Source of the DNA: Dermacentor variabilis
Lineage: Eukaryota; Arthropoda; Arachnida; Ixodida; Ixodidae
Direction of reading: 5' to 3'
DNA: 64,000 nucleotides
Assembly: GCF_050947875.1 (NCBI RefSeq)
Contig: NC_134572.1
Span: 152,665,105-152,729,104 of the forward strand
The notes below the pieces were generated by a model. The model saw only the letters and a list, made by a program, of their open reading frames with translations. It did not search any database and had not been told where the DNA came from. Position numbers and translations under genes: made by a program. Every line of letters begins with the position of its first letter. Position 1 is the first letter of the stretch. This document shows, piece after piece, positions 23,984 to 33,689 of the stretch.

Positions 23984-24468
23984 GACCGCCCCGCCGGGGG
24001 AAGGAGATCCCGATGGACAGGGGACTGCATCCGCTGTCCGGAGGGATGTCGCTCGATGATGCTCATAACCGAAGTCGGGCGTCCCTCGACGTTTCTTGAG
24101 CGCAGCGCACAGAGAAGGCCTCGTTCTCTCGTTCAGGTTCGCACGGGACACTGCAAAGTGACTTCGGGAGAGTTCACATTTTTGTTCTCGTTCCCGGCAA
24201 GCGTTAGAACTACGCTGAAACTCAACCGCTCAGTCAGCAAGCACGGCACAACCCTCACTAAGCCCTGCCAGGCTCTTTCCCCTTTTTATACCACTGCCTA
24301 GTTCCTTACAGTAGTCTAGCATCACTCAGAACGCGTCCACAAATTGGAAAATTGCACTAGAAAGCATATCATCACTTTGAAACACTAAACAAAAGCAATA
24401 TGTTAAAAAAAATCCTGCCTCAGGAAGAAAAACATCAGTAACCAACAATTTTGAGGCTGATTCCTACG

Positions 24469-27400
24469 TTAGGGGCTTCGACTTAAGCCATCGGCGTTAC
24501 CGTTGAGACTCCCCTTTTTGTAACGCACCTCAAAGGAATATTGTTGTAAAGCGAGGCTCCAGCGCAGGAGGCGACCATTTTTGGGAGAGATGGTCTGCAG
24601 CCATTGGAGAGGGCAGTGATCCGTCTCAATGATAAACCTCGAGCCGGCTAGATAGCATGACAATTTCTGAACGGCCCACACGAGACATGCACACTCTTTC
24701 TCGGTGGCGCTATACGCCTGCTCACGACTGGTCAGCTTACGACTAGCATACAGGACGGGGTGTTCTACTTCTCCCTTTTCCCGTTGGCACAGTACAACGC
24801 CCATGCCTCGCTCACTAGCATCGCACTGAACAATGAACCCTTTTGTATAGTCTGGCGATCGTAGCACAGGCTGGTTTGTTAGGGCACTCTTTAGGGCGCT
24901 AAAAGCTCTTTCCTTTGTCTCGTCCCAGACGACTGTTTGAGGCTCTGACTTTCTTAGAGCATCCGTCAGGGGAGCCGCGATATCAGAGTACCTGGGGATG
25001 TACCTCTGATAGTAGCCGGCGACACCTAAGAACGACCGAATATCGGTCTTTGTGCGCGGTTGCGGAAAGTCTCGCACAGCGGCCACTTTTATTTCAGAGG
25101 GGCGGCGACGACCCTGACCAATCACGTGACCGAGGTAGACAACCTCGGCCTGTGCTAACTGGCACTTAGGAGCCTTTACTGTCAAGCCCGCTTCGCGCAG
25201 GCGGGTTAGCACTGCCCGCAAGTGTGCCATATGCTCAGACCAGGATGCGGAGAATATCGCTACGTCGTCTAGATACGGTAAAGCGAATTCTTGCTGTCCC
25301 CGCAACACTTTATCCATGAGGCTTGAAAAACAGTATGGCGCGTTCTTCAAACCAAAACTCAACACTTTAGGACGGAATGTTCCCATTGGTGAAATGAACG
25401 CCGCATACCTACTAGCCTCTTCTGTAAGTGGAACCTGCCAATAACCCCTGACAAGATCTAGGGTGGAAATAAACTGAGCGCTACTAACTTTCTCAAGGCG
25501 CTCCTCGATGTTAGGGATCGGATAAATTTGATCCTTAGTGATGGAATTAAGCCTGCGGTAGTCGACGCAAGGACGAGGTTCCTTGCCCGGTACCTCAACT
25601 AAAATCAAAGGGGAGGTATAATCACTCTCACCTGCCTCAATAACACCGAGCTGTAGCATTTTCTTTACCTCAGCCTCCATAATATCGCTCTGGCGGGGTG
25701 ACACCCGATACGCCTTGGATCGTACTGGCTCTGGGGAGGTAAGTTCTATATCATGAGTAAGTACAGAAGTCCTACCAGGCCTCTCAGAGAACAGACCTTG
25801 AAACTCTTGTAATAGCTGGTGTAGTTCGGTTTTCTGCTCGGGCGACAGCGGTGCTTTACTGATAAGGTCACTAATGACTTGACCGGTGTCTTCCCTGTTC
25901 GTCACTGAGCCTAGTCCCGGAAGCTCGACCGGAAGCTCTTCAGGAACGTTTACCATCATGCACACCACTGCTTCCCTTTGTCTATAAGGTTTGAGCAGAT
26001 TACAGTGGTAAACTTGCTGTGCTTTCCGCTTTCCTGGCAGACTTACCACGTAGTTAACGTCCGACAGTTTCTGAACAATTCGTGCTGGGCCCTCCCACTG
26101 CACGTCTAGTTTGTTGTTTAGCGATGTGCGCAATATCATGACCTCATCGCCCACCTCAAAACGACGGGCCCTGGCGGTCCGATCATAATAAACCTTGGCC
26201 CTCTGCTGGGCCTTTGTCATTGCTTCACCTGACAACTCCTGTGCCCTTCTTAAGCGTTCGAGGAGCTTAAGTACGTACTCCACCACGACTGGGTCGTCGC
26301 CCCTACCTTCCCACGATTCTCGAAGCATGCGAAGCGGAGACCGAAGCGAGCGACCGTACACCAGTTCAGCTGGCGAAAACCCCGTAGCCGCATGCGGCGC
26401 GGTTCTTAACGCAAACATCACCCCAGGCAGACACAGCTCCCAGTCAGTTTGATGTTCAAAACACAAGGCTCTCAACACGCGCTTCATGACGGAGTGGAGC
26501 TTCTCAACGGAATTCGACTGTGGGTGGTACACTGAGCTGTGTAGCAGCTTTACCCCACACCTTTCGAGAAAAGTTGTCGTCAAAGCGCTAGTAAACACTG
26601 TGCCCTGATCTGATTGGATTTCCGCAGGAAAACCAACTCGCGCAAATATGGACAGTAGTGCATTGACTATCTCAACTGAGCTGAGTTCTTTCAGCGGCAC
26701 TGCTTCAGGGAACTTTGTCGCTGGGCAGATCACAGTCAAAATGTGTCTGTACCCCGTGGCTGTTACCGGCAGAGGTCCCACTGTATCAATAACGAGCCGT
26801 CTAAAAGGCTCCGTAATGATAGGTACCAATTTCAACGGCGCCCTCGATTTGTCCCCTGGTTTGCCCACCCGCTGACAGGTGTCACATGACCTTACGAAAT
26901 GGTCTGCGTCCCGAAAACACCCTGGCCAATAGTACTCTTGCAAGAGACGGTCCTTAGTTTTCTTAACTCCAAGGTGTCCGGACCACGAACCCCCGTGTGA
27001 CAAGCGCAACAGATCCTGACGATAGCATTGAGGCACGATCAGCTGATCGAACTCCACTCCTCGGCGGTCTAGATACTTCCGGTACAGGACTCCACCTCTT
27101 TCCACAAAACGCGCAGTTTTCCTGGCGATACCTTCTTTGACATTGCAGCGCACGTTTTCCAGGCTGCCATCCTTTTTTTGCTCGGCTATCAAAGCCGACC
27201 GGCTGACTTTTAGCAACCTATTAAGTCCGTCTGACGTAGGCGCGATGAGCAAATCAGTAGATAGCTCTTCTAACTTTCCCGCATCGGGATTTTCCTCTCC
27301 GGTATCTGGTGCCTTTAACGTTACAGACTCAAGTTTATTCAGTTCGGGCGTGCTCTGAATATCAGCTTGCTGCGCCTCTGACCCTTTTTCGTTGTTTGAT

Positions 27401-28980
27401 AACGTCGGCCCCGCAACTACCGCCTTTGCAGCGAGCTCCCGAACCTTCGATCTGGTTAAGGCCTGAACACTAGCTTCACCAAACAAAAGCCCCTTCTCGC
27501 GCAGGAGGTGATCGGACCTGTTTGAAAATAGGTACGGATACTGGGGTGGCAGCATAGATGACACTGCCGCCTCCGTCTCAAGCGTTCCGAAAGGTCCTTC
27601 AATAAGCACCTTTGCTACTGGCAGACACACGCTATGAGCTTCCACGGCTTGCTTGATCCATGCGCACTCGCCCGTGAACATATGGGGTTCTACGTAAGAC
27701 GGGTGAACTACATCCATCGTAGCTGCGGAATCGCGAAGCACTCGGCACTCTTTCCCGTTCACGAGGAGGTTTCGCATGTAAGGCTCGAGAAGCTTCATGT
27801 TCTCGTCAGTGCTGCCTAATGAAAAAAACACAACTTTTGGTGTTGTTTCCGGACACTGCGCCGAAAAGTGACCCGGCTTCTGGCACGTATAACAAACGCG
27901 CGCTTGCCTCATCTCGAACCGCTTTCTGCGTTCGGCTTCGGCTGCCGCCGTCTCCTTAGGTTCGGTCGCACTGCTTCCACTCGCATCCGCACTACGCGTG
28001 TTCCCCTTTGCTCTCATGGGTGTGAACTTCGGCCTCTCAAACTTCAAGCCAAATTCACCCTTTTGACCGTCCTTAGCTCCGCGAGCCCGACGCGTCACAA
28101 ACTCCTCGGCTAGCTCAGCGGCTTTAGCCACCGTACAAACGTCTGGCCTATCCAAGACCCAGTATCGCACGTTCTCCGGTAACCGACTATAAAACTGTTC
28201 TAGCCCGAAGCACTGCAGAACTTTATCGTGGTCACTAAACGCTTTCTCTTCTTTGAGCCACTCCTGCATGTTCGACATAAGCCTATACGCAAACTCTGTA
28301 TATGACTCACTTTTGCCTTTCTCATTTTCCCGAAACTTCCGACGGAACGCCTCCGCAGACAGCCGGTACTTTTTTAGAAGACTCGATTTCACTGTGTCGA
28401 AATCCTCTGCCTCCTCTCTATCCAAGCGAGCGACTACGTCGGCCGCCTCGCCGGGTAACAAAGTGAGCAAGCGCTGTGGCCACGTTTCCCGAGAGAACCC
28501 CTGCTTCTCGCACGTTCGCTCAAAGTTAACCAGGAACAAACCAATGTCCTCTCCAAGCTTAAACGGCCGCATCAGGTCAGTCATTTTGAACAATACGCGT
28601 TCTCCTGCACCGTGTGCCTGACTTCCATTACGAGCGCGTTCCATCTCTACCTCAAGACGCTTCATTTCCAAAGCGTGTTGACGGTCACGCTCTTGTTGCT
28701 CTCGCTCTTTCTGTTCTTTACGTTCACGCTCTTCTTTTTCTTTCTGTTCTTTAAGTTCGCGCTCTTCTTTTTCTTTTTGCTCTTTAAGTTCGCGCTTCTG
28801 TCTTTTTGCAGTCTCCCTCTCTTCAATGGTCTCAAGGCATTCCGACAGCTCGTCATCCTCAGCCTCTAACTCAAGAATAGCCTTTAGCAGTTCTGGTTTT
28901 CTGAGTTTGTCCGAGACATCCAGACCCAACTCTCTTGCAAGCTCCAACAATTTCGGTTTGCGCAACGACTTCAAATCCAT
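24469..28980 (-). CDS. Gag-Pol polyprotein, integrase before RT (Gmr1-like)
   Basis: An intact 1503-residue frame starting at ATG 28980. In order: a charged helical N-terminus with RELKEQKEKEE repeats (60-100); a SCAN-like gag region (about 128-295); a CCHC knuckle C363-C366-H371-C376; a protease with D417-S-A; integrase with H662/H669/C699/C702 and D732, D791, E826; a GPF-type motif near 961-980; RT with PRPCVDYRRLN (1136) and YLDD (1236-1239); RNase H with D1387, E1429 and D1454, ending NADGLSR. All catalytic residues are present. Integrase ahead of RT is unlike typical gypsy and matches Gmr1-like elements. There is no separate gag and no env. It is a candidate for an active element, although the nested LINE in the 5' LTR must impair its transcription. 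Confidence 0.95.
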   Translation of the reverse strand: MDLKSLRKPKLLELARELGLDVSDKLRKPELLKAILELEAEDDELSECLETIEERETAKRQKRELKEQKEKEERELKEQKEKEERERKEQKEREQQERDRQHALEMKRLEVEMERARNGSQAHGAGERVLFKMTDLMRPFKLGEDIGLFLVNFERTCEKQGFSRETWPQRLLTLLPGEAADVVARLDREEAEDFDTVKSSLLKKYRLSAEAFRRKFRENEKGKSESYTEFAYRLMSNMQEWLKEEKAFSDHDKVLQCFGLEQFYSRLPENVRYWVLDRPDVCTVAKAAELAEEFVTRRARGAKDGQKGEFGLKFERPKFTPMRAKGNTRSADASGSSATEPKETAAAEAERRKRFEMRQARVCYTCQKPGHFSAQCPETTPKVVFFSLGSTDENMKLLEPYMRNLLVNGKECRVLRDSAATMDVVHPSYVEPHMFTGECAWIKQAVEAHSVCLPVAKVLIEGPFGTLETEAAVSSMLPPQYPYLFSNRSDHLLREKGLLFGEASVQALTRSKVRELAAKAVVAGPTLSNNEKGSEAQQADIQSTPELNKLESVTLKAPDTGEENPDAGKLEELSTDLLIAPTSDGLNRLLKVSRSALIAEQKKDGSLENVRCNVKEGIARKTARFVERGGVLYRKYLDRRGVEFDQLIVPQCYRQDLLRLSHGGSWSGHLGVKKTKDRLLQEYYWPGCFRDADHFVRSCDTCQRVGKPGDKSRAPLKLVPIITEPFRRLVIDTVGPLPVTATGYRHILTVICPATKFPEAVPLKELSSVEIVNALLSIFARVGFPAEIQSDQGTVFTSALTTTFLERCGVKLLHSSVYHPQSNSVEKLHSVMKRVLRALCFEHQTDWELCLPGVMFALRTAPHAATGFSPAELVYGRSLRSPLRMLRESWEGRGDDPVVVEYVLKLLERLRRAQELSGEAMTKAQQRAKVYYDRTARARRFEVGDEVMILRTSLNNKLDVQWEGPARIVQKLSDVNYVVSLPGKRKAQQVYHCNLLKPYRQREAVVCMMVNVPEELPVELPGLGSVTNREDTGQVISDLISKAPLSPEQKTELHQLLQEFQGLFSERPGRTSVLTHDIELTSPEPVRSKAYRVSPRQSDIMEAEVKKMLQLGVIEAGESDYTSPLILVEVPGKEPRPCVDYRRLNSITKDQIYPIPNIEERLEKVSSAQFISTLDLVRGYWQVPLTEEASRYAAFISPMGTFRPKVLSFGLKNAPYCFSSLMDKVLRGQQEFALPYLDDVAIFSASWSEHMAHLRAVLTRLREAGLTVKAPKCQLAQAEVVYLGHVIGQGRRRPSEIKVAAVRDFPQPRTKTDIRSFLGVAGYYQRYIPRYSDIAAPLTDALRKSEPQTVVWDETKERAFSALKSALTNQPVLRSPDYTKGFIVQCDASERGMGVVLCQREKGEVEHPVLYASRKLTSREQAYSATEKECACLVWAVQKLSCYLAGSRFIIETDHCPLQWLQTISPKNGRLLRWSLALQQYSFEVRYKKGSLNGNADGLSRSP

Positions 28981-29295
28981 GGCTGCTCTGAATGCTGCTT
29001 TCTCTACTGCTTACTATTGTCTTGCCGCAAACTAACCCGGCAGCAACGACAACCACAATTACCAGCTCTGTTTCTGACACTAACAAAAGCCTGGCAAAGC
29101 TCAGAAGAAGAAAGTCCCGCACTCACCAAACCTCGCAGCCAAGAGTCCAGCGCAGTCGTTCCGCTGCAGGCAACCAGTCATCACACAGGGCTCGTTGCAC
29201 TGCTCCCGGATCGTCGTTGAGCTGCTCAGCATACAGTCAACTGCATATCTTCGCTGCTGGCCTCCGTTGTCGCGATCTCACCGCTGGCAGACAGT

Positions 29296-30028
29296 TATTT
29301 CGATCCCACCGATGGCATCGGTTGTTGGGAACTCGGCGCTGACGCCCGTGGTTGTACCTGGGTCGCAAGCCCCAAGGGTAGCGTTGGCGTGGCGGCCTGG
29401 GGTACAACTGGAAGCATCCGAAGGTCCCGGCAAAGCATGAGTCGACTGGTAACAACAAAACAACTTGTTTATTTTAACATCGCAAAGAGTTGGCGGTCAG
29501 GTTGACCGAAGTAGAGAGACGGGAGAGCACTTTACTCAACAGAAGAAATCGGAGCCCTCCTTTTGGCGTCCGGAGGCAGCTGTTTTTATACTCTCGCAGT
29601 TGAGGGCAAGAAGGAACCCCTCAATAGACGAGCACGTGATTGTACAATGGGCTAATGGTGACGCACACTGTCGTAGCGCCGCCGGTCGGGCACAAAGACT
29701 GGGAGGAGAGGGTGACCCCCTGCTGTCGCATCGCCGCCGTTCGGGCACAATGGCACATACACTCACACACGCACATAAAGACACGTGGCATCGGAACATG
29801 CCTGGAAACGCCTGGAAACGCCTGGCGGGGAGCGTTGCGGCGACGCCGAACGGGCCAAAATGTCTGCCGCCCCGCCGCAGTCGCGCCTGGAAACGCCTGG
29901 AAACGCCTGGCGGGGAGCGTTGCGGCGACGCCGAACGGGCCAAAATGTCTGCCGCCCCGCCGCAGTCGCGCCTGGAAACGCCTGGAAACGCCTGGCGGGG
30001 AGCGTTGCGGCGACGCCGAACGGGCCAA
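29296..30028 (-). repeat. 5' LTR of gypsy copy 2, first segment (U5-R-part of U3)
   Basis: Matches 23189-23921 closely. The three 85-bp units begin at 29800, 29885 and 29970, and the third is cut by the LINE at 30029. The remaining U3 end is at 35818-35879. Confidence 0.9.
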
Positions 30029-30152
30029 GTAGTAGTAGTAGTAGTAGTAGAAAACTTTTAATGAGATCGTTTAAGAGATTCGCGGATTCGAAGCCTCCGT
30101 CGTCTTTCTTGGCGCCGGCGACTTGAGGCTTCTCTGCAGCAAGGTTGGGCCC

Positions 30153-33100
30153 CTAGTCCAGGGCTCCACTGAGTCGCGCTGCATCAGCAGCGTGCCGCAC
30201 TAAGGCCCTTTGGGCCGCGAGCTCGCTGCTGGTGAGCCGGCTCTCCCATTGCTCCGCACTCGGGAATTCGTGTTGGTGGAATGCTTTATTTCGTTCGCAC
30301 TCCCATGTGATGTGGTATAGTGTGGGTGTGTCACCGCACCAGGGGCAGTTTGCTCTGTATTGTGTTGGTGACATCTTGTTATAGATGTACAAGTTGGGGA
30401 AGGAGTTCGTTTGTAGCCTACGCCAGCCGACTGCTTCCTCCCTCGTGAGGGCGTTGTGTGGTGGTGGGTACTTGAATCTAGTCCCCCTGTATAGTTGTAA
30501 TGTCTCTGTGTATCCCCCCTCGCATGCCAGTAGCTGAAGCTCCAGAACATCTGACATGCCTGCTCGGTATGTAAGCCCTCGAGCTAGGCTGTCTGCTCTT
30601 TCGTTCCCCGCTACGCCTGCGTGGCCTGGGACCCAGATTATGTGTTGTATGGGTGTCTGCTCAGCAGAGGCTGCTGCCCCACTGATTATCCTGAGGGCCA
30701 TGCCGCTAATTCTGCCCTTTGTATAGTTTTTACACGTGTCTTTCGAGTCTGTTAAGATGTTTAGGGATCGGCCTTGCCTATAGCCTTCTGCTACCGCCAG
30801 CGCGACGGCAATTTCCTCGGCCTCCGTTATGCCCACGACCTCCACTGAGGCGCATGTGGCCATGTCTCCTGTGCTATTAGCTACCACCGTAGCGGCTAAG
30901 CGCTTCCCTGCATGTACGTACATGGAGGCGTCCGTATAGACTGTGTTCTCTGACCGGCCTAGCCTCCTTTCTAGCTGCTCGGCCCTTGCTGTTCGTCTGT
31001 CCTCGTGTAGGTTAGGATCCATGTTTTTAGGCAGGGGTCCTACATTAAAGGTCTTTCTAAGGTCGTCCGGTACGTCCGCGTATCTGTCTACCAGTCCGCA
31101 CGTGTTCCGACCCAACCTTCTCAGGAGCGCCCTTCCCGTAGAGGAGCCTCTGAGTCTGATGAGTTGTGCCCCCAATCGAGCCTCGGCAAGCTCATCGAAG
31201 GTATTGCTGATTCCGAGTTGGAGTAGCTTCTCGTTTGATGCGTTTCTGGGTAGGTGTAGAGCAATCTTGTATGCCTTCCTGAGAATACAGTCGGCTTGCT
31301 CTCGCTCCGCCTTTTTTGTTGCGTGGTAGGGCAAGGAGTACATAACTCTGCTAACGATTAGGCTGTTGACGAGTTTGAGGGTATCTTCTTCTTTCATCCC
31401 GTACCTTCTCTGAGAGACTCTACTGATCATTCTGCCAACCTGCTCCGCGGCTCTTCTCAGCAGGCTGATGGTATGGCTGCATTTTCGGCTGCTCTGCAGC
31501 CACATGCCTAGGATTCGTACCATGTTCTGCTCTGGGATCAATTGCCCCTCTAGAACTACTTCCAGCGAGGCTTTGGTAGTATTTCTTCCGATCCTGATGA
31601 TTTCCGACTTCTCCGTTGAACATCTGAGGCCTCTCTCCCTGACGTAGGTCTCTACGCAGGTCGCAGCTTCTTGTAGTCTGTCCTGCTTCTCCCCTAACGA
31701 TCCTTGGGTGACCCACACCGTGATGTCGTCGGCATACATCGCATGTTGGATGCCCGGGATTTCCTTGAGGCGTCTTGCTAGCCCGATCATCGCCATATTG
31801 AACAGGACGGGCGATATCACGGAGCCTTGGGGTGTTCCTTTGCAAGGCGTGGTGAAGACGTCGCTTCTCAGCTCGCCTAGTCCCACGGTCGCTGTTCTGT
31901 CGCTCAGGAAGGCCCTGATGTAGTTGTGGGTTCTTCCCCCGCAGTTGGTGTTGTTGATGCCTTCCATGATGGCGGCGTGGCTCACGTTGTCGAAGGCTCC
32001 CTTTATGTCGAGGGCCATGACAACGTTTTCGCCACTTCTCGGCATTTTCTCGAGTACCTCCTCCTTGAGTTGGAGTAGTACGTCCTGCGTAGACAGGTGG
32101 GCTCTGAACCCGTACATGCTGTCTGGGTACAGTTGGGTCCTCTCTAGGTGCGACTGGATCCTTTTTGTGATTACTTTCTCGTACATCTTGCCCAGGCACG
32201 ACGTGAGGGAGATCGGCCTGAGGTTCTCGACCTGGAGTTTCTTGCCTGGCTTCGGGATCATTACCACTACCGCGTGTTTCCACTCGGCCGGCACTTTTCC
32301 TTCGTGCCAGAGCTTGTTGAAGTAGGCTGTGAGCTGATCTATGGCGCCATCGCTGAGGTTTCTTATGAGCGAGTTCTTGATTCTGTCCGCCCCCGCTGCT
32401 GTGTTTTTTGTTGCCGACCTGATCGCCTCGACGACTTCCTCTCTCGTTATGGGCCGATCCATGGTGGGATTCTCTTCGCCCTGGTACTCTTCTTGGTAGC
32501 TTTCGACCTGGTCTTTGCCGTAGCATTTGACCCGGACTTCCTCGAGTAGCTGTTCGTCCGTGCCCGTGTACTGGTGCACCAGCCTCTGAATCGATTTGCC
32601 GCTTTCTGATTTGTTCTTGCTCGGGTCCATGAGGGACTTGAGGATCTGCCACGTCCTGGCCGTGCTGAGGGTGCCGTTCAGCGCGTTGCTGAATTGCTGC
32701 CATCCTTGCCTAGCCAGCTGCGTTGCATACTCCTCCGCTTGTTTAGTTATTTCGGCTATTTTAATCTTTAGCTTCCTATTGAACTTCTGTCTTTTCCAAT
32801 GCTTGGTGAGGCCGCGTCTCGCCTCCCATAGCTTGAGGAGCCGCTTGTCCACCTCCGGAGTTTGTTCGGTTCTATCCACCTCTTTAGTATAGAGTTCTTG
32901 GATCTGTCTGAGTTGCTGGCTCCACTCCTCCGCAGATACAATGTCGCCCTTGATCTGCGTGCAGTGTGCTCTGAAGGCGTCCCAGTCCGTTAGGCGGACC
33001 TTGCCTATTTTCCGCTTGATATTGTTTGCGGTTGTGCTGATCCTTATTATGTGGTGGTCGCTTCCAAGGTTCTCGAGCAGGTTCTCCCATTCTGCTTGTC

Positions 33101-33689
33101 TGGCGCCCCTTACGAAGGTTAAGTCAGGGCACGTGTCTGAACTGACGCTGTTCCCCTGTCTAGTTGGGTGGTGTTCGTCGGTTAGCAATTCGCACTCTGC
33201 CTGTTCTGCTGCAGCGCAAATGCCACGTCCCTTCTTGTCGTCTTTATTGTAGCCCCACCTCGGGCTCTTGGCGTTGAAATCACCTGCTATCACTAGGGTG
33301 TTGTTCCCCGCGAACTTTTTCGCCTCCGTAAAGAGCCTAATAAAGTCCCCATCTTTCTGTCTGGGCGGGCTGTATAGGTTTATAATATAAGTGCTTTTAG
33401 ATCGTGCTTTCTTTTTGGGGATTATCTCCGTGATCACGTGTTCGATCCGGGTGTCCTTTATTTCGTTATGTGCTATGGCTACTACTTGCTTGCTAATGAG
33501 AGTTGCCGTACGGCCATTTTCCTGACACGTGTAGCCCCTAAGCGTAGGGGTGCAGTTTGTTTCCTGTAGCATAATTACGTCTGGTGGGGTTCCTCTGGCA
33601 TAGATGAATTGCTGCAGGAGGCCTTGTTTTTGCCTGTACCCCCTGCAGTTCCACTGCCACATCTCTAATTGTTGGAGGCGTTCTGCCAT
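30153..33689 (-). CDS. LINE ORF2: AP endonuclease, reverse transcriptase, RNase H
   Basis: An intact 1178-residue frame. The apurinic-type endonuclease covers about 1-225 (WNCRG, LQET with E43, AGDFNA with D137, SDHH with D211/H212). RT spans about 460-720: PKPGK, NLRPISL, D561 in LDIKGAFD, GTPQGSVISPVL and YADD at 652-655. RNase H covers about 915-1040, with YTDAS (D920), E958, TDSKDT (D981) and GNERAD (D1033). The terminal zinc motif is C1115-x2-C1118-x7-H1126-x4-C1131. RNase H plus the zinc tail place it with I-clade elements. It nicks target DNA and copies its RNA at the nick. The start overlaps the end of ORF1 by 25 nt in the -1 frame, so ORF2 is probably translated by reinitiation or frameshifting. 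Confidence 0.95.
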   Translation of the reverse strand: MAERLQQLEMWQWNCRGYRQKQGLLQQFIYARGTPPDVIMLQETNCTPTLRGYTCQENGRTATLISKQVVAIAHNEIKDTRIEHVITEIIPKKKARSKSTYIINLYSPPRQKDGDFIRLFTEAKKFAGNNTLVIAGDFNAKSPRWGYNKDDKKGRGICAAAEQAECELLTDEHHPTRQGNSVSSDTCPDLTFVRGARQAEWENLLENLGSDHHIIRISTTANNIKRKIGKVRLTDWDAFRAHCTQIKGDIVSAEEWSQQLRQIQELYTKEVDRTEQTPEVDKRLLKLWEARRGLTKHWKRQKFNRKLKIKIAEITKQAEEYATQLARQGWQQFSNALNGTLSTARTWQILKSLMDPSKNKSESGKSIQRLVHQYTGTDEQLLEEVRVKCYGKDQVESYQEEYQGEENPTMDRPITREEVVEAIRSATKNTAAGADRIKNSLIRNLSDGAIDQLTAYFNKLWHEGKVPAEWKHAVVVMIPKPGKKLQVENLRPISLTSCLGKMYEKVITKRIQSHLERTQLYPDSMYGFRAHLSTQDVLLQLKEEVLEKMPRSGENVVMALDIKGAFDNVSHAAIMEGINNTNCGGRTHNYIRAFLSDRTATVGLGELRSDVFTTPCKGTPQGSVISPVLFNMAMIGLARRLKEIPGIQHAMYADDITVWVTQGSLGEKQDRLQEAATCVETYVRERGLRCSTEKSEIIRIGRNTTKASLEVVLEGQLIPEQNMVRILGMWLQSSRKCSHTISLLRRAAEQVGRMISRVSQRRYGMKEEDTLKLVNSLIVSRVMYSLPYHATKKAEREQADCILRKAYKIALHLPRNASNEKLLQLGISNTFDELAEARLGAQLIRLRGSSTGRALLRRLGRNTCGLVDRYADVPDDLRKTFNVGPLPKNMDPNLHEDRRTARAEQLERRLGRSENTVYTDASMYVHAGKRLAATVVANSTGDMATCASVEVVGITEAEEIAVALAVAEGYRQGRSLNILTDSKDTCKNYTKGRISGMALRIISGAAASAEQTPIQHIIWVPGHAGVAGNERADSLARGLTYRAGMSDVLELQLLACEGGYTETLQLYRGTRFKYPPPHNALTREEAVGWRRLQTNSFPNLYIYNKMSPTQYRANCPWCGDTPTLYHITWECERNKAFHQHEFPSAEQWESRLTSSELAAQRALVRHAADAARLSGALD

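Noticed and set aside
23358..24301. Long overlapping ORFs (130-240 codons) on both strands across the LTRs, repeated at 6653, 12650 and 29465
   Set aside because: They fall in GC-rich U3 and its 85-bp repeats, occur in all frames and recur wherever the LTR occurs; shadows, not genes.
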